Source of the DNA: Eretmocerus hayati
Lineage: Eukaryota > Arthropoda > Insecta > Hymenoptera > Aphelinidae
DNA length: 64,000 nt
Direction: 5' to 3'
Assembly: GCA_029851415.1 (NCBI GenBank)
Contig: CM056744.1
Location: forward strand, 102,953,338-103,017,337
Of the stretch, positions 1 to 12,292 are shown piece after piece. Both the position numbers and the translations under genes were made by a program. Position 1 is the first letter of the stretch. Each line of letters starts with the position of its first letter. The notes beneath the pieces were generated by a model. That model saw nothing but the letters and a program-made list of their open reading frames with translations, was not told the origin of the DNA and ran no database searches.

Positions 1-165
1 CATTTAAACCTGCGTTAATTTTGATAAAAGCTTGATGGCTCTAGCTGGGACCTAAAATCTCATTTCTCAGCGTCCAGCAAAATTTTTTTCACATCTATAT
101 GTACAAACACAACATTTCCACGCTAGGGCGTATCGATTTTAGAAGAAAGCCCTTTTTCGGCCCAC

Positions 166-543
166 CCTAGTGCTCATGGAGATACCGAGCCTGGCACATG
201 TTTAATTTTCTCTCGCTCTATACTGGGGCAAAATTAGATTTAAAAAAGATCACAGCACATGATTCTGACGTGGAATGATCTCATCTTCTAGAATATTTTA
301 TCAGATTTTGTCTCAAACTGTGACCTATAGAAGCAAAACACGAAATTCATCATTTTTCACATCAAATTTCGATAAATCGTTGCTACCTCACATCTTAGAC
401 AAAATCAAATGAAATATTCTGAAAGATGAGATCGTTTCACGTCGAAATCCTGTGCCATGATTTTTGTAAATCCAATTTTGCCCCAGAATAGAGCGAGAGA
501 CAATTAAACGGGTGCCAGGCTCGGTATCTCCATAAGCACCCTG
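166..543. mobile_element. Foldback (inverted-repeat) element
   Basis: Two arms of about 150 bp are imperfect reverse complements (about 166-320 and 390-543) around a short spacer. Both outer ends contain GGAGATACCGAGCCTGGC in opposite orientation, and both inner parts share a CTCTCGCTCTAT-type block. No transposase is visible, so this is a non-autonomous hairpin element. An open frame on the minus strand that runs from the right arm to about 884 is not supported as a gene. Confidence 0.75.
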
Positions 544-1498
544 TATTCATACGAAGTTTTATTTCGGAGCTCGTGAGTCAGACGGGAAGGGTCGTAAGGA
601 AATTTCACAGAGGACCAAATTTTTAGATTTTTGAAAGATCTACAAGATCCTGTTAGTATTTTTGTGATCGGATCACTCCCGTCGAAATTGTAGGTGATTG
701 ATTGAGGGAGAATTATTCTCTGATTTTCAACCACGTGTACGGGCACTTTAAAAGCACGTAAAAAATCATCAAAACCCATGAATTGATAGATTATGTTGTG
801 TTCCTCAACACCCTTTTTCAGAATTCCCGTACGACTAATCAAATTGGAAATGTCACTGTTTGAGTGAGACCCTACGTGTTCCATTATTTATGGTAGGGAC
901 TGTATATATATATATCTGATTCTCATCTGGGACACGCGGTCGTAGGGCTACTGGCGATGGAAACCGCGATCATACCTGTGTTCTAATGTCCTGATAATTT
1001 TGGTCGATAATTTAGTATTTGTTGATTGAAAAAGATTCTAGTGAAGTAATGATTATGAACGCACTGTTCCCTACCCTCACTCCAGGCATTAGACCACAGA
1101 TATGAAGAAAAAAAAGTTCCAACGCACAAGTTTCTTTTGCGTTCTGAAAGTTTATGGGCGTACAGTATATCATGACAAGACTATCAATATAGCATTCATG
1201 CAATCTCGTACCATTTTCCTTCTGAACACTGAGAAACGCCAAGGCAGTACCTCAAGGGTTGTGTGGAAATCTGCCTATAACTTGAGTAGAACTTCTTTAA
1301 GTTTTCTCAGTATAATGGATGCTCCCGCTCAGCTGCTACTTGGACTATATATCAAATTCATTTCAGATTTTTTTTTTTTTCAATTAATGTACACTGTGGA
1401 AAATTTTTCAGGAAAACTTGAACCAAGTGCGCCCAAGGAGCCACATTTATGACATCAATTTGTGGTTGGTTATTCAGTGCGAAAAAGTCCTCAATTGC
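544..1498. other. Unassigned intergenic sequence
   Basis: No gene or family is recognised. There is a short TA microsatellite near 903-914 and a T-run near 1369-1380. Open frames on both strands overlap each other, lack splice or homology support, and are taken as chance. Confidence 0.5.
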
Positions 1499-1690
1499 GA
1501 ATGAAACGGCTAGTAAACTTCACAACAATATTTAGCTGTAATAAATATCAACTTTGTAATTGAAATTAGAAACTCTCTTCTTTTGTTCACATTTTTATTA
1601 ATATTGATAAACGTTATTGAAAAAGAGTAAAAACATCTGAAAGAGATTTGAAACATGCAAAGAGAAAAAAATTCAGATGAGAAAGAAAAA

Positions 1691-1767
1691 GTCCCTCACG
1701 AGATTCGAACCCCAGCCTCCCGCGTTACAGTCAGAGCGCGTACCACTCGACCACTTAGCTAGTTACG
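1691..1767 (-). pseudogene. tRNA-like sequence (tRNA pseudogene or SINE head), copy 1
   Basis: Read on the minus strand it has a TAGCTAAGTGG A-box-like and a GGTTCGAATCT B-box-like block at tRNA spacing, with an anticodon-like loop CTGTAAC. The acceptor arms do not pair and the T-stem has mismatches, so it is not called a functional tRNA. It recurs in the neighbouring repeat unit at 2221-2297. A tRNA-derived SINE head is the main alternative. Confidence 0.6.
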
Positions 1768-2220
1768 AGTGATAGACTAAACGTTACACATGTTCGTCGG
1801 GCCCCCTTCGGGGGCTTGGGTTCAAATATCTTTATTACGGGCTTCTCACCATACCATCAGTAAGTACTGCATCCCACTTTATCGCATTTATACCATCGTC
1901 AATTCTCGAGGACGATAAGCCGAAATTCACTGTTGGGAAGCATATAATGAAATTTTCAAGATAAATTTTTTTCAGATTTGCATTTGGGAAATGAAAAAAA
2001 TTCCAACAATCACTCGATGCATGGGGAATGAAACGCCTAGTAGAACTTACAACAATATTTGTCTGTAATAAATATTAATTTTATCATAAAAATTATAAAT
2101 TTTCAACTTTTGTTAAAATTTTTTATTAACAATGAGCAACGTTATTGAAAAAGAGGTAGAAAAATTGAAAGTGATTTGAAACATGCGAGGAAAAAAAAAT
2201 TAAGGTGAGAAAAAAAAATA

Positions 2221-2297
2221 TCCACGACGGGATTTGATCCCTTACCTCCTGCGTCACAGGCGGAGCGCGTACCACTCGACCACTGAGCTGCTTACAA
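2221..2297 (-). pseudogene. tRNA-like sequence, copy 2
   Basis: This is the paralogue of 1691-1767 in the next tandem unit. The minus strand shows TAGCTCAGTGG-like (here CAGCTCAGTGG) and GGATCAAATCC blocks and a CTGTGAC anticodon-like loop with one stem mismatch. The putative acceptor strands are not complementary, which argues against a working tRNA. Confidence 0.6.
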
Positions 2298-2754
2298 ATC
2301 GTCGACTAAAAGTTGCACATGTTCGTCGGGCCCCTGCGGGGGCTTGTGTTTCAGCATTGTTGTTATGGGTTTATCACTATCCAAATTCATTGCTGTATAC
2401 ATTCGTCAATTTTCGAGGATGATGAATGAGAATTTATTATTTGGAGGCTCGCAATATAACATTTTGGATGATTCTTGTTGATGATGAATTTTTGTAAAAA
2501 AAAAAAAAATTCTGCAAATTCTACCTTGAAGAATTAGACGCATGATCAAATGTACCGTAATATTCAGCTGCAGTATTCATCAATTTCTTTATAAAATTAA
2601 TTTATAATGTATTCTTCCCCAAAATTCGCAATCTGCGGGCGTACATCGATCCGTACACAAAAATGGTCGACGAATTCGTGATCTGCGTGAAAAAATACAT
2701 CGATAATGATGTTTCGCATTATTTTTATAACGTTTTTCAAGTCCTAGAAATCAC

Positions 2755-3145
2755 AGTTAAAAGTCGGCGAGCCTCCGTATAGGCGGCGCACGCTAGCGCG
2801 GCCTTTGAACAGCGCGCTTAGGGTGATGACAGATAAAGCGCTATGCTACGATTTTGCGCCGCGCCACGACGCGCTATCGCACGCCACGACCTAAAAATTG
2901 ATTTCAGCAAACTCGACCATAGATAGATTTGATTCATTTTCATAATCTACGGTTGATACTGTAACAATAAATCCAGTCCATCAATGGTCGGGTTCGCTGG
3001 AATGAATTTTTGGGTCGTGGCGTGCGATAGCGCGTCGTGGCGTCGCGCAAAATCGTAGCGTAGCGCTTTATCTGTCATCACCCTTATAGAGAGCCAATGA
3101 GCGACTTGCGCAACTGCGCACGCTCTCCGCCAAAAAGTTTTACCT
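2755..3145. mobile_element. GC-rich foldback element
   Basis: Arms near 2815-2892 and 3011-3085 are close reverse complements: GCGCTATCGCACGCCACGAC on the left faces GTCGTGGCGTGCGATAGCGC on the right. A weaker outer pair of CGC-rich sequence extends the hairpin. Its base composition is markedly richer in GC than the flanks. No coding capacity is seen. Confidence 0.75.
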
Positions 3146-3295
3146 GGACGAGATAGGAACACTGATTGCGGACCGTCATTTTTATCTTACTTAGCACGCT
3201 TTTTTCCAGGCTTATACGTGGTCTTACCCTGCCCCGTCACGAGTCTGGTTTGTATTCCAGTACCCTCCGCGCTACACGTTCCTCATCCATTCTCG

Positions 3296-4842
3296 CTACA
3301 TGGCCCATCCACCGTGCCCTCCTGTAGTTAATGACATTGACAATACTCGGGGACCGGTAGAGTTGGAGCAACTCATCATTATATCTGATTCTGGAGATTC
3401 CCGAACTTTGATCAATAGTTGTTCCGAAAATACTCCGCAGTATTTTGTTTTCAAAATCTGGAACTTCCCCTCACGTAGCTGCGTCATTGACCAAGTCTTG
3501 CATCCATAGAGAGTCACGGGTTGAATAATGGTTTTGTAAATCGTTATTTTGGCTTCGCGTGAGAGGTCTTTATCTCTGAAGAGTTTCTGTAATGAGCCAC
3601 AACACCTATGTCCTGCGCTTATTCTTTTATCAAACTCTACTCTTATGTTGTTATCGTGCGTTACTGTGGTCCCAAGATAGGGGAAGAGGGGGACTTTCTC
3701 GAAGGAGTGATTTGCGATTTGGATAGGATCAGTGTCGTCATCCGCGTTGTTACGGTCCATGACCATGTATTTCGTTTTCGACTCATTTACCTCTAGGCCT
3801 ACTTCTTTCGCGCTTGGGATCAAGATATTTGCAATTTCTTCTACATCTTGTTTGGTGTCGCCTATGACGTCCAGGTCATCCGGGTACCTCAGGAATTTGA
3901 TGACGTCGCTCGCTTGAAGGCGGAGCCCACGTTTACTTTGAGCTAAAGGTTTTATGACGTACTCTAATAGAAAATTGAAAATTGGCGGGGATATCGTGTC
4001 GCCCTGCTTCAGCCCGCTGACTATTTCAAATGGTTCCGATAGGGCCTTGCCAATCCTGACTTGTCCTTGGGTTCCCTCCAGTGTTACTGCAATCATTCTA
4101 ACTAGTTTGTCAGGAATGCCTAACAAACGCAATATCGTAAACAATTTTGATCTTATTATAGGGTCGTATGCCTTTTTGAGTCTACGAATAGGTGGTGAAC
4201 TGGTTGTCTATGCTCCCATCTTTTCTCTGCTATCTGGCGTAACGCGTATATTTGGTCGATAGCTGAGCGATTCCGTCGAAACCCACACTAATAGTCTCCG
4301 ATTATTTCGTCTATGTAAGGGCTGAGTTCTTCAATCAATAGGCGGGATAAAATTTTACTGCACGAAGCTTTAAGAGACAGTCCTCTAAAATTATTACATT
4401 CCATCTTGTCTCCTTTTTTTGGTATTGGTACGATAACTGACTTTAACCAGTCTTCGGGTGTTTCCTCCTGTGACCATATCATCTCGATCAATTTGTGAAT
4501 TTCTACCGTGAGCCGACTCCCACCATACTTGAAGAGCTCAGGTGGGAGTCCATCCATCCCGGAGGCAGTGTTCTGTTTCAGTCTCTGTATAGCACGTGCC
4601 ACTTGTTGCACCGTAGGGCATGGAATTCGTTGTTCAGCCGTGTGGATTTCGACAGGTGACTCATTAGTGCCCGCAGGAACGTTAAGAAGATCATCGTAAT
4701 GTTCTCTCCATCCATTGAGGATGTCTTTCTCAGTTGTTAAGATGTTACCGTGCTTATGTTTAATAATACTAACCGACATAGATTTGGGGTTTCGTAATTC
4801 ATTTAGTTCTTTGTATGCTTTGCGGGTGTTATTTCTCTTCAA
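3296..4842 (-). pseudogene. LINE reverse transcriptase, frameshifted
   Basis: Two frames together give the RT. The upstream frame (4842-4288) has the conserved SVIVPIPKKGD and NNFRGLSL blocks. The downstream frame (4144-3296) has GLKQGDTISP, the catalytic region reading YPDD where F/YADD is expected, and a TIIQPVTLYGCKTW block typical of this class. The broken junction near 4288-4144 and the altered catalytic box show loss of function. It would have primed reverse transcription on genomic DNA together with the endonuclease upstream. Confidence 0.88.
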
Positions 4843-5124
4843 ATTCCTTTGTATATTGAGGATTTTGATCCTTCAAAATTCCCTTTTCTTTTTCCTAACG
4901 TGCTCGTCCCAATTCTTTCGCGCCTGCCTATGTAATTCTTGCAGTCGTTTTACTCTGCGTGGGTTCCAGTTTATTTTCGTTGCATTATCGCGGATGATCT
5001 TCGCGGCCCTTCGTCCATCTAGCACCGCTTTGCACGAGTCATCAAACCACGGTTTCTCTGCTTTCCCGCGTACTAATCCTATCTCAGATCTTGCCGCTTC
5101 TGACGAAGAGTTCTTAATGTGTTT

Positions 5125-6169
5125 CTATTGGGTTTCGATATTCTCATGAGGAGTGTCCGTGTTTTCCCGCGACTTGCCATCTGGTCCTCCCAACTTTTGT
5201 GCAATGTAGTTTTGGAAACGTGTCTGAACTCCTGGTGATTTGAGTTTATCCAGAGCGTACGGGGCATTGTCACGCTTAGTGTTGGGAGGAATAGTATTGA
5301 GCTTGTCTCCGCCGCAACTTATCGTTAAATAGTGATCTGAGTTGCAATCCGCGCCCCTGTATAATCTAACTTTCGTGATGCACGGTTGTCTCCTCCCATT
5401 GATGAGTACATGGTCGATTTGATTATGGGTCGAGCCCTCGGGGGAATTCCATGTGATTTCATGGATGTTTCTGCGGCGAAACCAAGTGCATTTGATGATC
5501 ATGTCATTTTCGCTCGCGAAGTTGATGGCTCTGATGCCATTGTCGTTATTTATTGTGTGGAGGCTCTCGGATCCGATAATGTCTTCAAAGTGAGGTTCTT
5601 GACCGATTTTCGTGTTGAAGTCTCCAACTACGATTTTCGTCTGGAAGTTTCCAATAGCTTGAATATGTGCCGATAGGTTCGCATAGAAATTGTCTTGCGT
5701 GGCGCTATCTTTGTCGTTGGTCGGAGCATGAACGTTGAAGATTGTGTTCTCGAACATGCGAGCTTTCAATTTTCAGAAGGATATTCCCTCGATTATTGCA
5801 ATAACATTTTTGACGTGAGGTACCCCGGCGCTTTTCACCAAGAAACCCGTACCTAATGCGTGGACGTTTGTGCCCCCATGAAAGGATGTGTACTTCCCTA
5901 CTCTGATTTGGCCCCCCCCCCCCCCCCCCAATGCATCTGGTCTCCTGTACTGCAAGGATATCAATATTATACTCCTCGGCTTCTCGGCTTAGGCATTCGA
6001 GTGACCCGGGTTTGTTCAAAGTGCGAACATTCCAGGCCCCCCGTATGATTCGCCGCTGATGTATCGTAGTAGTGTGTGTGGATCTTAGTATTGGTATATG
6101 GTGGGTCCGTCGGTGAGCACAGGCAGGAGGATGGTGACCAGCCCGTCTGTTGTGGGAGTATGGTGCCAT
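5125..6169 (-). pseudogene. LINE apurinic/apyrimidinic-like endonuclease, frameshifted
   Basis: The N-terminal frame (6169-5705) contains GAWNVRTLNKPGSLE and ILAVQETRC, the first catalytic blocks of the EEP endonuclease fold. The continuation in another frame (5769-5125) contains VVGDFNTKIG and a DHVLINGRR...SDHYLT block with the late catalytic Asp-His. A poly-C/poly-G run at 5912-5929 encodes a Gly tract and marks one of the breaks. The domain would nick target DNA for target-primed reverse transcription. It directly precedes the RT on the same strand. Confidence 0.85.
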
Positions 6170-6356
6170 CTCGTGTACCTGGGGACCGTGCCTTTTGGAG
6201 CTGGTCCGGGAGCACTGGCTCCTGGAACACTATGATATACGATAACTATAGAACGGGATAAGATCTATGGTATACGATATCTATACATTGGGACAGGAAG
6301 AGGGGGGGGGTCGTAGGACGTGGCGGTTGATTCAGGAAACAGAAAGGATCTCAGCC

Positions 6357-6494
6357 CACCTCGAGGCGGTTCATTTGATATAGGGTGGCTCAAGATCAGC
6401 GCAAAGCCTCCGACTCACCTTAAGGACAGATCACTGTTCGTTAGATAGGGTAGCTCATGATCAGAGTGAAGCCTCCAACCCACCTCAAGGACAA
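6357..6494. repeat. Two tandem copies of a ~70-bp unit
   Basis: The blocks GATATAGGGTGGCTCA and GATAGGGTAGCTCATGATCA start matching units that both contain AAGCCTCC and end in CACCTnAAGGACA. They lie just upstream of the LINE on its strand and could be remnants of its 5' UTR; that link is inference. Confidence 0.6.
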
Positions 6495-8160
6495 CTTATT
6501 CCCCATAGTTTTATTTTTTATTTTTTTTTGGGGTGAATGGGAGGTGAGACGTGACCTTTGCATCGCCGCAAGGCGCAGGGGTCTCGCTCGTTTTTTCGCC
6601 AAGAAAAGAGTATCTGGCTATCTGGGTTGATCAAAAAATTGAGCGTGCTTGGGGGTGAGAAAGCACACTGCAAGCTCTTGAATAAGCTAGAGCACATTTT
6701 ACAGTCGTCTAGTACCACCTTTTGGCCGGTATTTTACGTGATAAAAGACTCTGATAATATTGATGGCTTTTGGTAAAGCGCGATCTCTAGGCCGAGGTTT
6801 CAGAGTAATTTTTCTGCGATTTTTGAGTTTATTCCGTGTATAAACTCATAATAGTTGCTAAATGTGCTGAGTAAGCTGCACTGCTATCTAGGATTGTTCA
6901 TTACGAGGAATTTGAGCCCTCGTGGGCTAGATTTGAGTAGGACCATACTCGCGTAGTATCAAAAACGCGCATCAGAAGTGCAGATGGTGAGCTAACGTGT
7001 TCGGGCTTCGATGGATCAAAAATTTTTGCTATGGCCCTGTTTTGATATTAGATGAGAAAGAGATAGTAGAAAAGAGTAAGCAGAACGCGTTCACTCGAAT
7101 AATGAAGTCTCTGGGTCCCGTCTGGCTGTCGCAGCAGGCGTGCTAGGCGGCCGTCCTTCCGATCTACACAGCGAGGTGGCGATTGTTCAACAGGTGGTCG
7201 CGGCGCACTGTTACACTTCCAGCAAAAACTACACCTGCACGACCCGATTTTCGCGTCTCTTATCACACGCGTGTATCGACAGACGAGCTAACCTTTCACT
7301 TTTTGACTTTGACTCGAGTTGATCGCGATTTTTTGGAAAGCACGCGAGGCTGCCAGCCTGCCACGTCAAATGGCCTCTAGTTGAGATAAATTGCATCATT
7401 CTCCCAATTATGAAACACTCTTATCACAATAAAATTATGCGTTGTTGGCCCTGACGGATGGATTCCTTAGAGAGTATATGGTAGGAAACATGAAACGTTG
7501 GCATCCATGACTCTCTATCATCAATCGAGATCAATACTCAGTACTTCATTGAATGCATCAAAACTGAGAATCAGAGAATTCCATTGGAATTCACTGAATT
7601 TTTGAGACCAAGATGTCATGATCCAATGAATCTATGCACCCAGTACTAGATGAAGTAAAAACGATAATTTATTCGTTCTAACTTTACATTTCACCTGCGA
7701 AGTATACAGATATCTCCTTTGGGAGCATATTGAGGCTTCCGACAATGAATGTGTGTTTTGAACAAATTCGATTTCGGATGTTTTCCGACGGTCACTTCAT
7801 TTTACTACCCCATCCACTTCAATTGAAACTCTATGAAGTTGATAATGATCTATTCAAATCCACGATTCAGGGACGAGGGGTAAGATTGACAATGATTACT
7901 CCACAAACTACAGGAACATCTTAAGTTCTTGACTAAAGAATGTTGTTATTCGACAACTCACTACATGACAGAGAGTGATCTACTCTCTTGGTTAGGTTCT
8001 GCACTATTTAAGGGGCATAGAGTATCTGTAGTGGTATTTTCTTTCATTCAAGTAAATATTGAGCGTATGCTAATGTAAAGAGTGCCCAGCAACATGTGTA
8101 GAGTGGAACTGATGACATGCGTAAGCCAAATTTGAACTTCTGATTGAAGATGACTATTAA
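6495..8160. other. Unassigned intergenic sequence
   Basis: No gene, RNA or repeat structure could be supported. Short open frames occur on both strands without splice-site consistency or family resemblance. Confidence 0.4.
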
Positions 8161-8830
8161 AGCCAGTCTGGAGCCCCCGCAGAACCGCAACCAGACACGC
8201 ACCGACGTACTTTCAGGTTGCGGATACATGCAATGATTCTGAGAGCAGAATTATTATTCATACGCTTCTATACGAATTGGATAAGTTAGTAAGATAACAT
8301 CCCGCCTTCCAAATCGTATTTCACGGAGCCACACGGAAATTCGTGTTAATCCGTTTAGGAGGAAACGAGAAAACCTGGAACTAAAAATGGGTTCGGAACA
8401 CGGAGATGTCTCGCCAATTCATGTTTATCATCTATCAACAAATCATATTCAGACAAAATAAGATAGCATCACGCCTGTGTACTGAAATTCTCAATCAAAT
8501 GAGCTCTTCCCAGTCGAAAAACTCGTAAGTCCTCTTCGAAAGAACCTGGAAGAGGTGTGAGCATCCTGCATTATAACTCACTCAGTCTGCCAAAGAGTTA
8601 TGATTTTCTTCGGATATAATGCATATTTTTTGACGTGAAACATCTCATCCGATTGGAAATTTTATGATGCATCACTTGCGTTGTCACCGTTGGGCTAGAA
8701 ATGAGAGGTTGAGATGCAATAAGGAAGAACTGCTACACGGATTTTCTGACCGCATGCAATGCGGTCGACGCGCCATCTATTGAGCGTAGTATCTGTAAGT
8801 CCCTCCGGACTGACCTTGAGAGTGTGAGTA
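8161..8830. repeat. Dispersed repeat B, copy 1
   Basis: It begins with CAGAACCGCAACCAGACACG and ends past CGCCATCTATTGAGCG. Matching copies occur at 10730-11400 and 43945-44485 in the same orientation, with shared internal blocks such as GCAATGATTCTGAGAG and GTGTGAGCATC. No protein is evident. It is probably a non-autonomous transposon fragment, but no terminal repeats were found. Confidence 0.7.
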
Positions 8831-9039
8831 TTTCTTCATGATTTGATGCAACCATATACTTTGCGCCGGGTCTCTCCGCGACTGCTGCAGTTCAGCTCCG
8901 AAATATCTGCTCAAATTATTGAGCAGCCAGGGTAATTCGACCTCCTGCCGCCAGATGGCTGTCGCTGATACTCCGTTTCTAAGCGAAACACCTGCCAGCG
9001 TTGATGTCCGCCTGACGCGGTCGTCTGATCTGACCCCGA

Positions 9040-10490
9040 AAGGGAGATCTTCGGAACTTGGGAGAGTAACGATTTCTCGGCCCCAGTTATCCGCGAGGAG
9101 GATCTTTTGTTGATTCTGGGAGACAGACGCACTCCCCGACCCCAGTCCTCCGGCAAGGGAGATCTTAGTATCTCGGGAGCACATGACAACTTCCCCGCTC
9201 CCAGTCTTCAGCCCCAGCACCCATCTGTGTGCTTTCACCACCTATAGTCCGCCTCAGTGCGTATGTGCTCTGAGTGGCAGCTTGGTCCGCTTCAGGGCTC
9301 CCGCTTCTTTTCAAGCTCCCGTGTATCTATCATCTTATCCCCACTCTCTACTCCTTCCTCCCTTCTTCTGGGACTATGACCTCCGGGTTGGTGCCCTCCG
9401 GGGAGAGTTTTTAGTCGGTAGGTGCTCGAGTTTTCTCGGGTGAATCCGACACTCCCCATACTCTTGTGGGTGTCTATGAAGATTTCCCGTCCCTGGCCTA
9501 CCACAAAAAAGTCGGATCTGAATCTCCTGCAGGGGGAGATCTTCAGATCTTGGGAGAGTAACGATTCCCCGGCCCCAGTCCTCCGGCAAGGAAGATCTTA
9601 GTATCTCGGGAACACACGACAACTCCCCCGCCCCCAGTCTTCAGCCCCAAAACCCATGTGTGTGATTTTACCACCTCGTCCGTCTCAGTGCGCATGAGCC
9701 TTGAGTGGCATCTTGGACCACTTCAGGGCTCCTGCTTCTTCGCAAGCCCTCTGTATCTTTCATCTTTTCTCTACTCTCTGCTTTTTCCTCCCTTCTTCTG
9801 GGATTCATGAGCCCTGAGCAGTGTCTTGGATCTCTTCAGGGCCTCCGCTCCTTCGCAAGACCCCCCAGTATCTTTCATTTTTCCTCTAATCTCTGCTCCT
9901 TCTTTCCTCCTTCTGGGACTATAATCTTCGGGTTGGTGCCCACCGGGAAGGGGTTCTAGTCGGTAGGTGCCTGAGTTTTCTTGGGTGAATCCGACACTGG
10001 GATTTCCCCTTCGCGGCCTACCAAAAAAAGTCGGATCTGAACCTTCCTGCAAGGGAGATCTACGGATCTTGGGAGAGTGAGAGCCTTGACAAGAATTATC
10101 CCTATAGACGTAGGCCCTAACGACTCCCCGTCCCCAGTTAACCGCAAGGAGGATTTCTCGTTGATCCTGGAAGACAGACGCACTGCCAAGCCCCAGTTTT
10201 CCGGCAAGGGAATCTTAGGATCTCGGGAGCACACGACAACTCGCCCATCCCCAGTCTTCGGCCGCAGCACCCATGTGTGTACTTTCACCACTTCGTCCGT
10301 CTCAGTGCGTATGAATCTTCAGTAGCGTCTTGGACTGCATCAGGACTCCCGCTTCTTCGCAAGCCTCCTTAAATCTTTCATCTGTATTCTACTTTTTTTC
10401 CTGCTTTCCTTCATCTGGGACAATAACCTTCGGATTGGCACCTTTCAGGGAGGGGTTTCAGCCGGCAGGTGCTCTTTCCAGAGCTATATT
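9040..10490. repeat. Tandem array of diverged ~0.5-kb units
   Basis: Three units are recognisable from recurring blocks. CTCCGGCAAGG followed by GATCTTAG and TCTCGGGA occurs near 9148, 9580 and 10200 (with variation). A CTTCTGGGACTATnA block followed by CGGGTTGGTGCCC occurs near 9365 and 9912, with a decayed version near 10410. The array sits between two copies of repeat B. Long open frames here come from the repeated GC-rich units and are not called genes. Confidence 0.75.
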
Positions 10491-10729
10491 GACATGGGGA
10501 TGATACAGTTAGATAGAGAACCTCATACCAAACAGGAAATATCAGTTAAATTATGGAACTCCTCGCACAACGAAACCGATGTCAATAGAATCAATACGAA
10601 GTCCGCTGTTAGCTGATGAGTATTGGAGTTGAGTATTGCAATCGGGGAAAAGTTCCTGGTCAGTAGAAGACAGAACCGGGATTGTTGAATCGGTTTCAAG
10701 ATAGTGTATGCTATCCTTAACTTCAAGCC

Positions 10730-11400
10730 CAGTTCGAAGACCCCGCGAAACCGCAACTAGACACGCACCGGCGTACTCCCAGATTGCGGTGACACGCAAT
10801 GATTTTGAGAGCGGGATTATTGTTTATACGCTTTTATTGGTATCGAATGAATTGCCCAGATAGCATCCAGCCTCTGAAATCTCACCTTTTGAAGCCATAA
10901 AAAAATCTCATAATATTCTGTTCACTATAGGGAACGAGAGAATCGTGAAGGAAATTCATGGACCAACGCCTCGTTGCCTCACCTATTCTTACTCATTACT
11001 CAACAACGTAACATTTCCAACCAAAATCAGATAGCATTCCGCCTGTGCATCAAAACTTCCAATCAAATGACCCCTTCTACGGCCGGAATTTCGAAATCTC
11101 GTTCGCCAAAAATATAAAGAGGTGTGAGCATCGAGCAGGATACCTCGTTCAGCAAGCTAAAGAATTATGATCCTCTTGAGAAAGAATGCATATGCTTCGA
11201 CGTGCAATGACTCATTCAATTAGAAATTGTATTATGATTTGCCTTAATTATCCATTCCGGGACAAAAATAAGAAGGTTAAATGCTGTGAGCAAAAACAAC
11301 CACTAACGTTATCCGATCGCATGCATAGGCCGATTGGAGCGCCATCTATTGGGCGAAATATCTGGATCCTCTCCTGACTGGCCTCAAAGGTATTGAGGTA
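10730..11400. repeat. Dispersed repeat B, copy 2
   Basis: It shares with copy 1 the block GAACCGCAACTAGACACGCA, the GTGTGAGCATC block and the terminal CGCCATCTATTGGGCG block. The two copies bracket the tandem array at 9040-10490, as expected if a larger composite unit was duplicated. Confidence 0.7.
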
Positions 11401-11569
11401 TGAATACCGTTATTTTCAAACAAACTTCCCAGAGCAACGGATGCTCTGTCGGATGGTTATCCTAACGATTCGCTTAACAAGTCAGAATCGTCGTCAAAGG
11501 TAGAACCTCCCTTCGTTTCTGACTGTAGTGAGCACATAGACAATGCTATGTGTAATTGACGACCAGAGC

Positions 11570-12000
11570 GTCTACATATGTGGCGAGATCGGAGCATCCA
11601 AAAACCCTTCATGCATCAACCAGACGGAGATAGTGGCATATTCAACCAAGATGTTCACTTGCATTGTTCTCCAGTCTACCAAGGCATCAATCATAGCTCT
11701 CAGAATTCTTGATGCGTGCATCTAACCACCACCGTCTTACATTTCTCGTGCGACTCGGTTCTTGACAATTGGCTGATGAAGCTCAGATTCCTTGCGTCTG
11801 GCTCAAGTCGAACTCGTTCTACTTACTTCCTATAGCGTTGGCACACCATATCAGCTCACAGACTCGTGGTTATTATTATATATATCATCGTTCACTTCTG
11901 TTATGAGAGTGTATGCATTGATACTGATGAGCACTGATGCTACTGTGGCTTTTGCGAGTTGGAATGCGGCTATTGTGTCGGTACATCTGCGGAAAGTGAC
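11570..12000. repeat. Dispersed segment, inverted paralogue of 24770-25510
   Basis: Blocks such as GGCTGATGAAGCTCAGATTC, GAACTCGTTCTACTTAC and CACCATATCAGCTCACAGA occur here and, reverse-complemented and in the same relative order, at 24770-25510. This copy lacks the 330-bp foldback found in the other copy and so represents its pre-insertion state. Confidence 0.75.
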
Positions 12001-12292
12001 TCTGACTACGCGTAAATGAATTGGCGGTTCTTAGGACCTGGTTCATTTGAGATTCTACAAAAATTTCTAGATGATTCAAACTACAATCACAGACACGCCT
12101 GTTTTACAGACATATTCTCTATGGATTCATACCTGACCATGACCACAAATGCATGGAAAAAATCAGGGTTGAGCAATTGGACAAGTTTTGCAATTGTCAC
12201 AGAGTATGTGTTGAACTCGTTTTGAATTGATAGAGGAATTAAAAAATATTCTGAAGTCTGTACATGAACTGGTAACAACGCATCCAGCTTGC

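Larger units (their letters stand above)
1499..2610. repeat. Tandem ~0.53-kb repeat (two units plus a partial third)
   Basis: Two consecutive units begin with matching ATGAAACGnCTAGTA blocks at about 1501 and 2030, each followed by an ACAACAATATTT block. Each unit then has a purine-rich stretch, a tRNA-like segment, and a GC-rich hairpin (GGGCCCC...GGGGGC) at about 1799-1816 and 2327-2344. A weaker third start is seen near 2535-2580. The units have diverged, so the duplication is not recent. Confidence 0.75.
3175..6230 (-). mobile_element. Degenerate non-LTR retrotransposon (RTE / CFDP2-like LINE)
   Basis: On the minus strand an apurinic-type endonuclease (about 6170-5125) precedes a reverse transcriptase (about 4842-3296) and a C-terminal region (about 3300-3190) with WMGHVARMDEER-like wording. 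This order is that of RTE-type LINEs, often annotated in insects as 'craniofacial development protein 2-like'. The frame is broken several times and an 18-C run (5912-5929) interrupts the endonuclease, so the copy is dead. No clear poly-A tail or target-site duplication was found. Confidence 0.9.

Noticed and set aside
1691..1767. Functional tRNA gene
   Set aside because: The acceptor strands do not pair and the T-stem has mismatches.
8777..10325. Overlapping open frames of 60-154 codons at 8.8-10.3 kb
   Set aside because: They follow the tandem GC-rich units, occur on both strands and resemble no family.
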